From: JAAURB01 sp049647265
GTDB taxonomy: Bacteria > Cyanobacteriota > Cyanobacteriia > Cyanobacteriales > Microcoleaceae
Assembly (NCBI GenBank): GCA_049647265.1
Contig: JBARXJ010000061.1
Location: forward strand, 62,001-126,000
Direction: 5' to 3'
Length of the DNA stretch: 64,000 bases
The position numbers were made by a program, and so were the translations under genes. The notes below the pieces were generated by a model. It did no database searches and was not told where the DNA came from. It saw only the letters and a program-made list of their open reading frames with translations. Shown piece by piece: positions 36,277-45,518 of this stretch. Within the stretch, counting starts at the first letter, position 1, and every line of letters starts with the position of its first letter.

Positions 36277-36519
36277 TTACTCTTGATCGTCCTCCTCATC
36301 ATCCTCTAATAAATCTGTTGCTTTACTCCCTAATAATCCAAAAATTGCCCCTATTCCCATATTCCAAGTCGTATTACTGGTTTCAAATACACGATTTTGT
36401 TCAGGCGTAAGATTTCCTTGACTGGCTAACCAAAACGAAGCACCACCAGAAAGTAAAGTTAAAGAGACAACAGTAAAAAAGACGTATTGGAATGCGGATG
36501 TAATTTTGAATTTATTCAT
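36277..36519 (-). CDS. Small membrane protein of unknown function
   Basis: An 80-residue protein from ATG 36519 (MNKFKITSAFQYVFF); a longer GTG frame from 36552 is possible. There are two membrane helices: about 9-29 (FQYVFFTVVSLTLLSGGAS) and 50-64 (WNMGIGAIFGLLGSKA). The loop includes LTPEQNRVFETSNTTW. The tail is strongly acidic (LLEDDEEDDQE). Similar small proteins occur beside mobile and regulatory genes in cyanobacteria, but I recognise no named family. It is divergent from the ATPase gene at 36680 by about 160 bases. Confidence 0.65.
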   Translation of the reverse strand: MNKFKITSAFQYVFFTVVSLTLLSGGASFWLASQGNLTPEQNRVFETSNTTWNMGIGAIFGLLGSKATDLLEDDEEDDQE

Positions 36520-36679
36520 GGTTTTATTCGTTTTAAACTCAACTGAATACACTATTACATGGTTATTCCTGAGTTATTTCCCTGACTTGAAACTGAACTA
36601 AGCTGACTTTCCTGACTTAGCCTGACATCGGTTAAAAATCAGAGTATACTGAGACTTGGGGGATTGATTTGATCAAAAA

Positions 36680-37696
36680 ATGGATTTTCAAAAGGATTTT
36701 TTAAATGAGTTAGCGAATGAGAAAGAACTCACAGAAGCTGAGAAAGAGGTTTTTATTCCTATCTTTGGAGATGATAAAAACAGAGAACAAGTTAAAGATG
36801 AACTTTTTATCAGTCAAACTGCAATCAATACTCGTTTAACTGGAATTTACAGCAAGTTTCAAATTAGCGGTAGTGGCCCTGTTAAGGAAAAAAAGTTAAA
36901 AGATTATCTCTACAAGCGATATAAAAGCTGGCAATCTAAAAATCTGCAACCTCAAACTTCTCCAACAATTACACCCTCTAGTATTCCAATTCATCCCTTT
37001 AGTCCTTTGAGTGGAAGTATTGAAAATTCTCTACAGTTGTTTGGTCGAAAACGTGAAATTCGTCGAATATTTGAATTATTAAATAGTGGTAGTAGTGTTG
37101 CCTTAATTGGAGAAGAAGCGATTGGAAAATCCTCTATTCTGCAAACTATTCGTCACCATACTAAAACACAGTCAAGTTCTCCTTTAAATTATTATCGTAA
37201 ACCGATATATCTAGATTTAGGTCATGTTGCAGATGAAGAAGATTTCTATTTTGCTTTCTGCGAGACAATCGGTATTGAAGAACAAAAAGGTTTTCGTTTA
37301 TTTCGGGCATTAAAAGATTACCGACTTTTACTCATATTAGATAATGTAGAAAAGATGGCATGGGATGGATTTACTAACCAAGTTCGATCACAAATAAGGG
37401 CATTAGCAGAAGGTTCTAATTCGCCTTTACGTTTAGTCGTTGCAGCTAGAACGCCTTTAAATCAACTATTTCCTGATAGTGGGATGGTGTCGCCGTTTGA
37501 AAATATCTGCCAGGAAGAAATAATTAACCGATGGGATAAAACAATCTGTCGTAATTTTATTATATCTCGTTTAAAACAGACTTCTATTCAATTTAGTCAG
37601 GCTGAAATTATAGAATTAATTGAGAAGAGTAAAGGTCATCCCCAACAACTGATGAAATTATGTTATGAACTTTATAATCGCTATCAGCAACAGTGA
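36680..37696 (+). CDS. HTH-domain P-loop ATPase (STAND/AAA-like)
   Basis: A 338-residue protein. Residues 15-85 look like a helix-turn-helix of the LuxR-like/vMAP N-terminal type (LTEAEKEVFIPIFGDDKNREQVKDEL, then FISQTAINTRLTGIYSKFQI). A Pro/Ser/Thr-rich linker (90-115) leads into an ATPase with Walker A GEEAIGKS (144-151), Walker B LLLILDNVE, and a later RLVVAARTPL sensor-like strand. It has no sensor repeats after the ATPase, so it is shorter than typical STAND proteins. The next gene, 173 bases on, is another ATPase. The pair may be a signalling or defence module; this is inference. Confidence 0.72.
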   Translation: MDFQKDFLNELANEKELTEAEKEVFIPIFGDDKNREQVKDELFISQTAINTRLTGIYSKFQISGSGPVKEKKLKDYLYKRYKSWQSKNLQPQTSPTITPSSIPIHPFSPLSGSIENSLQLFGRKREIRRIFELLNSGSSVALIGEEAIGKSSILQTIRHHTKTQSSSPLNYYRKPIYLDLGHVADEEDFYFAFCETIGIEEQKGFRLFRALKDYRLLLILDNVEKMAWDGFTNQVRSQIRALAEGSNSPLRLVVAARTPLNQLFPDSGMVSPFENICQEEIINRWDKTICRNFIISRLKQTSIQFSQAEIIELIEKSKGHPQQLMKLCYELYNRYQQQ

Positions 37697-37699
37697 ACG

Positions 37700-37828
37700 T
37701 ATATCCCCCCCAGCCCCCCTTAGAAAGAGGGGAGAATTTAGTCAAAGCTATCTTCACAAAAAACTGAATCAAAGCCCTGATTTTTAAACACTCAAAGTCC
37801 CCCTTGAGAAGGGGGATTTAGGGGGATA
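37700..37828. repeat. C-rich/G-rich hairpin repeats between two ATPase genes
   Basis: A first copy at about 37703-37733 pairs CCCCTT with AGAGGGG. A second at 37799-37815 forms CCCCCTT-GAG-AAGGGGG and continues with GGATTTAGGGGGATAT. They fill most of the 173-base gap and belong to the same family as the hairpin inside the giant kinase gene at 22040. Confidence 0.75.
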
Positions 37829-37869
37829 TAAACCTAGTAGAGTAACTCAACTATTAACTCTCAACTGCC

Positions 37870-40413
37870 ATGACTTCATCTAAACCTGTCCCAAAATTAG
37901 ATTTAGCCCCCAAACTTAATCGACCCTTATCATTATGGAATCCCCTCGATTATTTACGCTTGCTGTATTGGTGCTTTTATTTTCCCCAAGCGTTGCGATG
38001 GTATGAGGAAAACTACGGGAAAGAGAAAGGTTCAGCTAAACAAATTAAATTATGGATTCAAGGATTATTATTAACCGTTATTGTAATCTTTTTACTTTGT
38101 AAAATATTAGAACAAATAGGCTTTTCTATTGGCTGGTCAGGCATGACGGAGGATAGTCCGAGGGGAGTGGTGTTTATGGGGGCGTTAGGCATGATGTTAG
38201 GCGGGTCGTTAGGTACAGTGTCAAGTAAGATTGCATCATTAGGCATAGGGTCAAGTATGGGATTCGGTATAGCGTTTGGCGTGGGGGAGGGCATGATATT
38301 TGGCGGGGCAGAGGGTATAGTGTTTAGCGTGATATTGGGCGTGGTGTCTGGCATGGCGTTTAGTATGATGCCGGGTATAATCGTGGTGTCTGGCATGGTG
38401 TTTGGCATGGTGTTTGGCGTGGTGTCTGGCATGGGGTTAGGTATAGAGAAAGGTGTAGCGGAGGGTGCGGCATATATCGTGGTGTTTAGTGTAGTAATTT
38501 TTCGTCCTGAGAATTGGTTAATTGCTTTACTGCCCAATTTGCGATCGCTTCAAAATGGGAGTTGGCTATTTCCCCGTATTACTTTCATTCCGTTGCCTTT
38601 GCTAGAATCTCGTTTGAAAAGCTGGTTAAAACAAGATTGGTTAGTTGGACTTAAAAATGCTGAAGAGTTGTTAAAATACAGTTATCAGTCGATTCCTGTT
38701 AGTAATGCTGTTGATCTGGTTTTGGCTGAAACTCCTTTAGATCATCTAATTTATCGAGTCTCTCAACTAGCAGAAGATCCCGATAACTCGGAGCTGGTAA
38801 AATTAGTGTCAGTGTCAGGTGGAGAAGATCCTAGCTTAGACACATTTCCTCAAGCAACTGCGGCGGGTTTTTGGTATCTTCATGAAAAAGAACCTCAAAG
38901 AGCAATAGAAGCGTTTACTGTTGTTCGTGAGCTGCTGTATGGAGAAGAAATGTATATTTTGGCTCATATTTTAACTCAGTTTAAAGCTGTGAGAAACCAC
39001 AATGATATTGCAAATATTGAACTGTTTAACTTTCCCTCACACCAAAAATTACGTTTAAAAACTTGGCAGGTTATTAATAATTTATATCAGGTTGTGAAAG
39101 ATATAAAACTTATCCAAAATGATACCTCTAAGGCTGTTCGTTCTCTTGCCCTTAACCGTGCTATTGGGCAATTAAATACTATTTCAAATCAGAGTAATAT
39201 AATTCCCAAAGCCGAACAAGGCTTAATTGTAGAAATCGCAGAAAATTGGATAAAAATATTAGAAAGTATTGCCCTGTTTATAGGTGAAAATTCGATTACT
39301 AAACCCATTCAGAACCCTTATGTTATCGGAGATCCAGTTGAGGGCAGCTTGTTTGTGGGGCGAGAAGAGATTATGCGGCGGCTAGAGGAATTGTGGGTGA
39401 TGAGTCCACAGTTACAGTCTGTGGTTATCTTTGGACACCGACGCATGGGGAAAACCTCAATTTTACGCAATCTTGGTCATCATTTGGGTGCAGATGTCAC
39501 AGTAGTTTATATTAATCTGCAACGGTTGGGAAGTGTTTCTGAGGGCATGGGTGAAGTGTTGATGGCTATTACCGATGGTATTTCTGATGCAGTACAAATT
39601 CCACCACCAGCGGATGAGACATTATTAAAGCTTCCTCAACGTACCTTTGAACGTTATCTTAAAAAAGTTGTAGAAAAGATGCCGCAAAAGGGGTTAATTA
39701 TTGCCCTGGATGAATTTGAAATGATTGAGGAATTAATCGAAGCAAAACAAATTCCTACTAATTTTATTGGGGTATTACGAAGTTGGGTACAACTATATTC
39801 AAATGTTGCTTTTGTGTTTGCGGGGTTACATACATTGGAGGAAATGACGGCAGATTATTTTAATCCTTTGTTTGGTAGCGTTATTAACATCCGTGTTGGT
39901 TTTATAGAAGCCGCTGCTACTCGTCACCTTTTAACAAATCCGAATAATGATTTTCTATTAAATTATACGGGCGAAGCATTAGATTTAATCTATCAGTTAA
40001 CATCCGGACAACCCTATTTAGTCCAACTCATCGGATTTTTATTAGTTCGTCGTTATAACGATCAAGTTTTTGAATTGGGGCGTTCTCGTGATTCAACATT
40101 AACAAGAGAAGATGTAGAAGCTGTGATTAATCATTCCGAAGTCTTTAGCCAAGGACGGTATTATTTTACGGGTGTTTGGCAACAAGCCGCTGAGGGTTGT
40201 ATTGGACAGCAGGAAATATTAAAAGCGTTAGCAACAAATTATCAAGGATTAACAATTAATCATCTTTGTGAGATTACAGGTTTAGATGAAACAATTATAA
40301 AGGAAGCATTAGAAACATTAAAACGTCATGATGTTGTAAAAGAAACTAAAGAAGGTTGGCAAATTGTTGTAGAACTATTTCGGCGGTGGGTTAATGAGAT
40401 CGGGAAAAAGTGA
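37870..40413 (+). CDS. Membrane ATPase with Gly/Met-rich transmembrane repeats
   Basis: An 847-residue protein. After a cytoplasmic N-terminus and a helix (about 60-78), residues 88-214 are a Gly/Met/Val-rich hydrophobic tract with G every three to four residues (GMVFGMVFGVVSGMG), enough for several packed helices. A helical middle (about 220-480) follows. An ATPase comes next: GHRRMGKT (522-529) as Walker A, GLIIALDEFEMIEE (about 607-620) as Walker B. The C-terminus has a winged-helix-like domain (ILKALATNYQGLTINHLCEITGLDE). The ATPase with Gly-rich membrane domain is known in cyanobacteria but has no assigned role. It follows the HTH-ATPase gene. Confidence 0.78.
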   Translation: MTSSKPVPKLDLAPKLNRPLSLWNPLDYLRLLYWCFYFPQALRWYEENYGKEKGSAKQIKLWIQGLLLTVIVIFLLCKILEQIGFSIGWSGMTEDSPRGVVFMGALGMMLGGSLGTVSSKIASLGIGSSMGFGIAFGVGEGMIFGGAEGIVFSVILGVVSGMAFSMMPGIIVVSGMVFGMVFGVVSGMGLGIEKGVAEGAAYIVVFSVVIFRPENWLIALLPNLRSLQNGSWLFPRITFIPLPLLESRLKSWLKQDWLVGLKNAEELLKYSYQSIPVSNAVDLVLAETPLDHLIYRVSQLAEDPDNSELVKLVSVSGGEDPSLDTFPQATAAGFWYLHEKEPQRAIEAFTVVRELLYGEEMYILAHILTQFKAVRNHNDIANIELFNFPSHQKLRLKTWQVINNLYQVVKDIKLIQNDTSKAVRSLALNRAIGQLNTISNQSNIIPKAEQGLIVEIAENWIKILESIALFIGENSITKPIQNPYVIGDPVEGSLFVGREEIMRRLEELWVMSPQLQSVVIFGHRRMGKTSILRNLGHHLGADVTVVYINLQRLGSVSEGMGEVLMAITDGISDAVQIPPPADETLLKLPQRTFERYLKKVVEKMPQKGLIIALDEFEMIEELIEAKQIPTNFIGVLRSWVQLYSNVAFVFAGLHTLEEMTADYFNPLFGSVINIRVGFIEAAATRHLLTNPNNDFLLNYTGEALDLIYQLTSGQPYLVQLIGFLLVRRYNDQVFELGRSRDSTLTREDVEAVINHSEVFSQGRYYFTGVWQQAAEGCIGQQEILKALATNYQGLTINHLCEITGLDETIIKEALETLKRHDVVKETKEGWQIVVELFRRWVNEIGKK

Positions 40414-40488
40414 TAGTTATTCTCTGAATTAAAGTAATTGCTCTCAATATAGTATACTGTATTCAATAGGTGTTTAATACAGAATCGG

Positions 40489-40764
40489 ATTGAATTCGAG
40501 TGGGATCAAGAGAAAAATATATCAAATCAAAAAAAACACAAAATTAGCTTTGAAGAAGCTGCCGAAATTTTTCGCTATCCGATATATGAAATTGTTGACA
40601 CTCGTTTTCAGTATGGAGAAGAAAGATACATTGCGATTGGATGTAATAGTCAAGTTATAATTGTAACTGTCGTCTATACTGAAAGAGAAAATCGAATCAG
40701 AATCATCTCAGCCAGACGAGCAAGCAAGCAAGAAAAGGAACTTTACTATGAGTACTGTACGTAA
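40489..40764 (+). CDS. brnT: BrnT family toxin, no canonical start codon
   Basis: A 91-codon frame reads EFEWDQEKNISNQKKH, ISFEEAAEIF, then GEERYIAIGCNSQVIIVTVVYTE and RIRIISARRASKQEKELYYE: a near-complete BrnT (DUF497) RNase toxin with its Glu/Trp-Asp start, His and the RIISARRA motif. The frame opens after TAG at 40450, but no ATG, GTG or TTG occurs before or for many codons within it; the expected start position has ATT at 40489. It overlaps brnA by 17 bases, as in active modules. It is either translated from ATT at low level or inactivated by loss of its start. Confidence 0.75.
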   Translation: MEFEWDQEKNISNQKKHKISFEEAAEIFRYPIYEIVDTRFQYGEERYIAIGCNSQVIIVTVVYTERENRIRIISARRASKQEKELYYEYCT

Positions 40765-40936
40765 AAATCTAGACGAAATCTTACCCATGAATGAGAAAAG
40801 AGCAAAGGAAATTGCATCATTACCGGATGAAGAAATTGATTATTCCGATATTCCCCCCTTAGATGAAAGTTTTTTCAAAAGAACAAAGCGAGTTATTAAG
40901 GGCTTTACAAAGAAAAAATTACCCTCATCTAATTAA
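40748..40936 (+). CDS. brnA: BrnA family antitoxin
   Basis: A 62-residue antitoxin starting at ATG 40748 inside the end of brnT. The C-terminal part has the BrnA signature LPDEEIDYSDIPPLDESFFKRTK. In characterised modules BrnA dimers bind BrnT and repress the operon. The protein is shorter than some BrnA, ending KKLPSSN. It is followed by a short gap and the convergent helicase gene. Confidence 0.8.
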   Translation: MSTVRKNLDEILPMNEKRAKEIASLPDEEIDYSDIPPLDESFFKRTKRVIKGFTKKKLPSSN

Positions 40937-40979
40937 TCCCATAATTGAACCCCCCTTATGTCTTTGTAGTTCATTTCTC

Positions 40980-43900
40980 TTAACCTACCGTTTCATTAAT
41001 CGGGAAACGATCAATTAATTGCCTTGCCGCTTTGGCGTTTTGTTGCAATTGAACACTAATATAAGGAACATGAGGAATTTGAGATAAAAAGTCTAATGTC
41101 CGACGAAATATCCGCACTAGATCCCCTTCATCTAAACTGGTATTATTGAGTAACTCTGACCAACTCATCTGTTCAGCCCACTGTTCTACCAAGGCACTAA
41201 TTTGCTGATGTTCCCAACGTTCCGGTAAAACCATGAACTCGACCCCCCGTTCACTTTGGGCTTTAATCAGGGCTTTACGGGTCTCCCAGAGGTGGCTAAG
41301 GGCATCTTCTATCTCTTCGGAGAGTTGATAGTTTGTCCAGCTATCGGAACGCGAAACTTCTGTGACTAACACGGCGCAAGCGGCGGCTAACTGAGAGGGG
41401 GCTAAATGATCCAATTCCTTAGACATTAACGCCATACCTAACCACAATTCATTATCGCCTCGAACTGCTGCGGTTGCCTGTCCTAAAGGAGTGGGTTCTA
41501 ATCCATTTAACGCTTCAAATTCCTGTAAGATATTAATTAAATCCAGAAAATCCTGCCAGTGACGACCGAGATATTTTTGTAGTTCGCTACGACGGTGATG
41601 AATTTCCTGTTGTAACCCTTGCCAACGTCGCCACCGTTTAATTAACTTTTGCGGTTTTCCCCATTGATGAACTTGATGACTTTCTAACTGTTCTTCTAGA
41701 GTTTGAACCTGTTGTAATTGGGTTGCAACTTCTGGGGGTAAAGGAGGACTAGGAACATTTGGAATTTGTTCAGCTACCGCCTGTGAGACTTCTTCCCCGC
41801 GACGACGTTGACCCAACTTAAACGGGATATCGGGAATTTCAACATAATCTACACCCGTTACACGGGTCAAGTCTCCATGCAACGCCACCACATCTTGGGC
41901 AGAGACAACATACCAACGGTTATCTTGGCTTAAACAGAGTAAATAGGGTAATTGTCCTGGACTGGGAGTCCTTGCCACCAATACAGCCGCGACAGGGGCA
42001 TCGGCACTTTTACCTTTAGAAACGTGTTTTCCTTGTAAACTTAATACCGTTCCCAATACCGCATATTCTAACGCTTCTGCCATATAATTTGTACGGTTTT
42101 CTTCGGCTTGTTGTTCGAGTGTCTTTAATAACCGTTTTTCTTCCCGCAAACGTTCTTGTAATTTCTCGTAACTGGCAATATTTTGTTCTAATTCTGTAAA
42201 AGATTGTTCGGCTTGTAAGTTAAACTGAGATTCAATCTCTTTAACTTCAGTTTCTAACTTCTCAATGGCTTCTTCTTCAGGAACTAAAGTACTGGTAGAA
42301 AGATATTGACCAAAACTCCGTTCTACTAAATCTTTAGCTTGTGCTAAATTATGAGTCTGCAATAGGTTTAAAACCATGCCATAACTGGGGGTAAATTGAC
42401 TCACTAATGGATCAGCCCCAACAGTTGCTAAATATGCCGCTTCTTCTGCCCCTTCAAATGGCGTTTGTATGGTCACGACATGACCAATTCGATCCATTCC
42501 TCGTCGTCCGGCGCGTCCTGACATTTGCAGAAATTCCGACGGTTTTAATAAGCGAATGCCTTCATCGGTTCGTTTCGATAAACTAGAAATTAAGGTAGTC
42601 CGGGCTGGCATATTAATTCCGGCGGCTAAAGTTTCGGTGGCAAACACTACTTTAATTAACCCTTGGGTAAATAATTCCTCGACTAATACTTTCCAAACCG
42701 GTAAAATACCCGCATGGTGGGCAGCAATACCTGCATATAACGGTTCGAGATGTTGAGGACGACCCGCTTCTGGGTTACGGGCGAGAAAGTCTTCAATACG
42801 GCGATGTAATTCTTCGGCTTCTTCTGGAGTCACTAAAGAAAATGTTTGTAATTCATGGACGGCAGCGTAACATTCATCCATGGCTAAGTCACAACCCCGG
42901 CGACTAAAGATAAAGTAAATAGCCGGTAACATCTGGCGGCGTTGCAACTGATGCATAGCGTAAAGGGTTTCTGGGACAAACAGAACTTTTATTAAACCCT
43001 GTTGATACAGATAAGCAATAAATTGTCGCCATATTGGGGCAAGATCGCCGTGATAAGTGGCAATACCGCGATACAGTGATTTTATCGATTTTTGTTGACG
43101 AAAGCGAGGATATTCTCGTAAGAAAGCATCGATCTCTTCTGTGACGGCAGTGGCTTCTTTACGACTGAGAAGATTAACTGATTCTAACTTTAAGTCTGTG
43201 ACAGCGCGATCGCAACCTCGACGACCGGAGATCAGATAAATACTCGGTAATAAGTCTTGTTTTTCTAAGCTTTTCAACGCGCCTGCTAAACTGCGACCTT
43301 GTTGACCTTCGGTATAACGACGACGGGGGTTATATTTACCGTGATGGGTCTTTTTCGGTTTGAGTAAGCGGTTAATAGCTTTGCGGTCATCATCTAAGAG
43401 GGGAAACATTCCCTTTGTATTGCAAAAATGAAATAATAACGGTACAGGACGATGATCGGAGTCAATTAACTCAGTGGGGCCGTGAACATTCGATAACCAG
43501 TCGGTGAGTTGATCGCTATTGGCAACCGTTGCAGAGAGGGCGACCAATTGAATAGAGGGAGGACAATAGATAATTGACTCTTCCCATACTGTACCCCGTT
43601 GGCGATCGTTCATGTAATGGCATTCATCTAAGACCACCACTTCTACCCCTTCTAAGGAGGTTCCCACTTCTCCAATAGGCGTGCCGTATAACATATTACG
43701 GAAAATTTCCGTCGTCATGATCAAAATAGGCGCATCCCGGTTGATCGAAGAGTCTCCCGTCAGTAACCCCACTAATTCTGCCCCAAATTGGTCTCTGAAG
43801 TCCCGTAATTTTTGGTTTGACAGGGCTTTTAGCGGCGTGGTATAAAACACTCGTTTCCCTTGACTCAATGCCCGATGGATGGCATATTCACCAATTAAGG

Positions 43901-44045
43901 TCTTACCTGACCCTGTGGGGGCGCAGACAACTACCGACTTTCCGGCATCCAACGCAGCGATCGCATTGAGTTGAAACCGATCTAGTTTAAAAGGGAAAAT
44001 TGTGCTGAGATCCAGTGTGGGAGTAGGTTCAATTGAGTTGGACAC
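40980..44045 (-). CDS. Ski2-like DEAD/DEAH-box RNA helicase with DSHCT domain (ISE2-like)
   Basis: A 1021-residue helicase related to Mtr4/Ski2 and chloroplast ISE2, expected to act on RNA. RecA1 has Walker A PTGSGKT (43-49), the DExH box LDECHYMND (139-147) and SATV (171-174). RecA2 has FATETLAAGINMPARTT and QMSGRAGRRGMD (507-518). The C-terminal arch and DSHCT domain (ELDHLAPSQLAAACAVLV, LPERWEHQQISALVEQW) follow. Between the two lobes the RecA2 first half occurs twice: residues about 265-365 and 372-473 align throughout. The first copy lacks the catalytic TLAAGIN motif (it reads PETLYAMH). The start ATG 44045 is well placed. The gene is monocistronic. Confidence 0.93.
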   Translation of the reverse strand: MSNSIEPTPTLDLSTIFPFKLDRFQLNAIAALDAGKSVVVCAPTGSGKTLIGEYAIHRALSQGKRVFYTTPLKALSNQKLRDFRDQFGAELVGLLTGDSSINRDAPILIMTTEIFRNMLYGTPIGEVGTSLEGVEVVVLDECHYMNDRQRGTVWEESIIYCPPSIQLVALSATVANSDQLTDWLSNVHGPTELIDSDHRPVPLLFHFCNTKGMFPLLDDDRKAINRLLKPKKTHHGKYNPRRRYTEGQQGRSLAGALKSLEKQDLLPSIYLISGRRGCDRAVTDLKLESVNLLSRKEATAVTEEIDAFLREYPRFRQQKSIKSLYRGIATYHGDLAPIWRQFIAYLYQQGLIKVLFVPETLYAMHQLQRRQMLPAIYFIFSRRGCDLAMDECYAAVHELQTFSLVTPEEAEELHRRIEDFLARNPEAGRPQHLEPLYAGIAAHHAGILPVWKVLVEELFTQGLIKVVFATETLAAGINMPARTTLISSLSKRTDEGIRLLKPSEFLQMSGRAGRRGMDRIGHVVTIQTPFEGAEEAAYLATVGADPLVSQFTPSYGMVLNLLQTHNLAQAKDLVERSFGQYLSTSTLVPEEEAIEKLETEVKEIESQFNLQAEQSFTELEQNIASYEKLQERLREEKRLLKTLEQQAEENRTNYMAEALEYAVLGTVLSLQGKHVSKGKSADAPVAAVLVARTPSPGQLPYLLCLSQDNRWYVVSAQDVVALHGDLTRVTGVDYVEIPDIPFKLGQRRRGEEVSQAVAEQIPNVPSPPLPPEVATQLQQVQTLEEQLESHQVHQWGKPQKLIKRWRRWQGLQQEIHHRRSELQKYLGRHWQDFLDLINILQEFEALNGLEPTPLGQATAAVRGDNELWLGMALMSKELDHLAPSQLAAACAVLVTEVSRSDSWTNYQLSEEIEDALSHLWETRKALIKAQSERGVEFMVLPERWEHQQISALVEQWAEQMSWSELLNNTSLDEGDLVRIFRRTLDFLSQIPHVPYISVQLQQNAKAARQLIDRFPINETVG

Positions 44046-44195
44046 AAGTGTTATGGCCGTGAAGAATGGGTGAATATGCCACCTGAATCATTTTCAGGCG
44101 ATACAATATTTTAACGAATCTTAGATGATAATTTTTGAGTATAGCAATTTCCAATCGTAAAATTTCTTTAATTTCTCGTTGTAAATTATACTTTT

Positions 44196-45329
44196 ATGAT
44201 ACCTAAAATTTCTTCTATTCCCCTGATACAGTTAGCTTCAGGCGATCATCTTGTTCTGCAAATCTATCAATTTATTGGCTTACAGCCGGGAAAAAAGGCT
44301 TATCTTCAATCTAATTTACACGGCGCTGAGATTAGTGGCAATGCCGTTATTCAGCAATTGATCGAATTTCTAGTCAGTTTAGATCCGTCTCAACTTACTG
44401 GAGAAATTTGCCTCGTCCCTGTTTGTAACCCCTTAAGTACTTCGATGCGATCGCATCATTTTTCTTCGGGTCGTTATAATATTTATGATGGCAAAGATTG
44501 GAATCGAATTTTTTGGGATTATGAAAAAACAGATGCTGATATTACGAGTTTTGCTCAATCTCATCTGCATTTAAACCCGATAGAAATTCAACAAAAGTAT
44601 CGTCAAAATATTATAGATAAATTTCATACTATTTTATCTGATATTCAATCTTCAAAAGGATTACCCTATTCGGAAGTGTATCGTTATCAATTACAATCTT
44701 TGTGTTTAGATGCGGACTATATTTTAGATTTACATAGTTCTACTAATCAAGCGATTGATTATTTATATTGTTTTAAAGCTCGTCAAGAGAGTGCAAAAGC
44801 CTTTCTCTTAGAACGTGGAATTTTGATGAATGATTATGATGGCGATGCGTTTGACGAAGCCTTTCTCAAGCCCTGGCTTGCCTTAGAAGATGCTTTAGCA
44901 GATGCCGGAAAACCCATACAATTTGATATTGAATCCTGGACATTAGAACTCGGTTCTGGGATGATCATGAATCCGAATTCTGTTAAAAATGGCGTTCGCG
45001 GCATTAAAAACTATCTCTGCACAAAAGGAATGTTAAACCTGCCCAATTATCCCCTACCAGAAACAGAAGATTACGAGGTATTATTCACTCCCAAAAATCA
45101 ACTAAAACGATATTATGCTCCCGTTGGCGGTATGATTCAATCCCGCGTGGAATTAGGAAGCACTATTAAAAAAGGAGATAAAATTTATCAAATTCTCAGC
45201 TTTAATAAATTAGGAGAACTGCCCAAAATCATAGATGTTTACGCAGAATCAGACGGATTTATTTTTGATATGTCCACTAATCATTCTGTGAATCAATATG
45301 ATTATGTCCTAGGGGTGATGTTACAGTAA
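44196..45329 (+). CDS. Succinylglutamate desuccinylase/aspartoacylase family zinc hydrolase
   Basis: A 377-residue M14-like metallohydrolase of the AstE/AspA group. Zinc ligands are visible in NLHGAEISG (H42, E45) and in YILDLHSST (His), with the substrate Arg region CNPLSTSMRSHHF between them. The C-terminal part (FTPKNQLKRYYAPVGGMIQ, LGSTIKKGDKIYQI) resembles the biotinyl/lipoyl-like barrel found at the end of family members. It may cleave an N-acyl amino acid or a peptide-like amide; the substrate cannot be read from sequence. It is divergent from the helicase and separated from the flavin reductase gene by a tandem repeat tract. Confidence 0.87.
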   Translation: MIPKISSIPLIQLASGDHLVLQIYQFIGLQPGKKAYLQSNLHGAEISGNAVIQQLIEFLVSLDPSQLTGEICLVPVCNPLSTSMRSHHFSSGRYNIYDGKDWNRIFWDYEKTDADITSFAQSHLHLNPIEIQQKYRQNIIDKFHTILSDIQSSKGLPYSEVYRYQLQSLCLDADYILDLHSSTNQAIDYLYCFKARQESAKAFLLERGILMNDYDGDAFDEAFLKPWLALEDALADAGKPIQFDIESWTLELGSGMIMNPNSVKNGVRGIKNYLCTKGMLNLPNYPLPETEDYEVLFTPKNQLKRYYAPVGGMIQSRVELGSTIKKGDKIYQILSFNKLGELPKIIDVYAESDGFIFDMSTNHSVNQYDYVLGVMLQ

Positions 45330-45355
45330 AACTCTTCGTTAAAATCTTACTATCC

Positions 45356-45470
45356 TCTGACTCCTAACTCCTGACGGGCGTGACTCCTGGATACTGACTC
45401 GGTGACTCGGTGACTCCTGGATACTGACTCCTAACTCCCCACTCCTGACTCGGTGACTCGGTGACTCCGG
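45356..45470. repeat. Heptamer-type short tandem repeats (ACTCCT/ACTCGGT)
   Basis: The gap is filled by degenerate units such as GACTCCT, AACTCCT and GGATACT and the octamer GACTCGGT, which occurs four times in two pairs. A block of about 30 bases is itself duplicated. This is STRR-like DNA as known from filamentous cyanobacteria. Confidence 0.8.
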
Positions 45471-45518
45471 TATAAATGTTAAAGTAAATTTCGTATATAT
45501 TTTAGCAGAGGTCTAGTC

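Noticed and set aside
38058..38537. 159-codon open frame opposite the membrane ATPase gene
   Set aside because: It is the complement of the Gly/Met-rich repeat tract and reads as a Pro/Met/Asn-rich low-complexity shadow.
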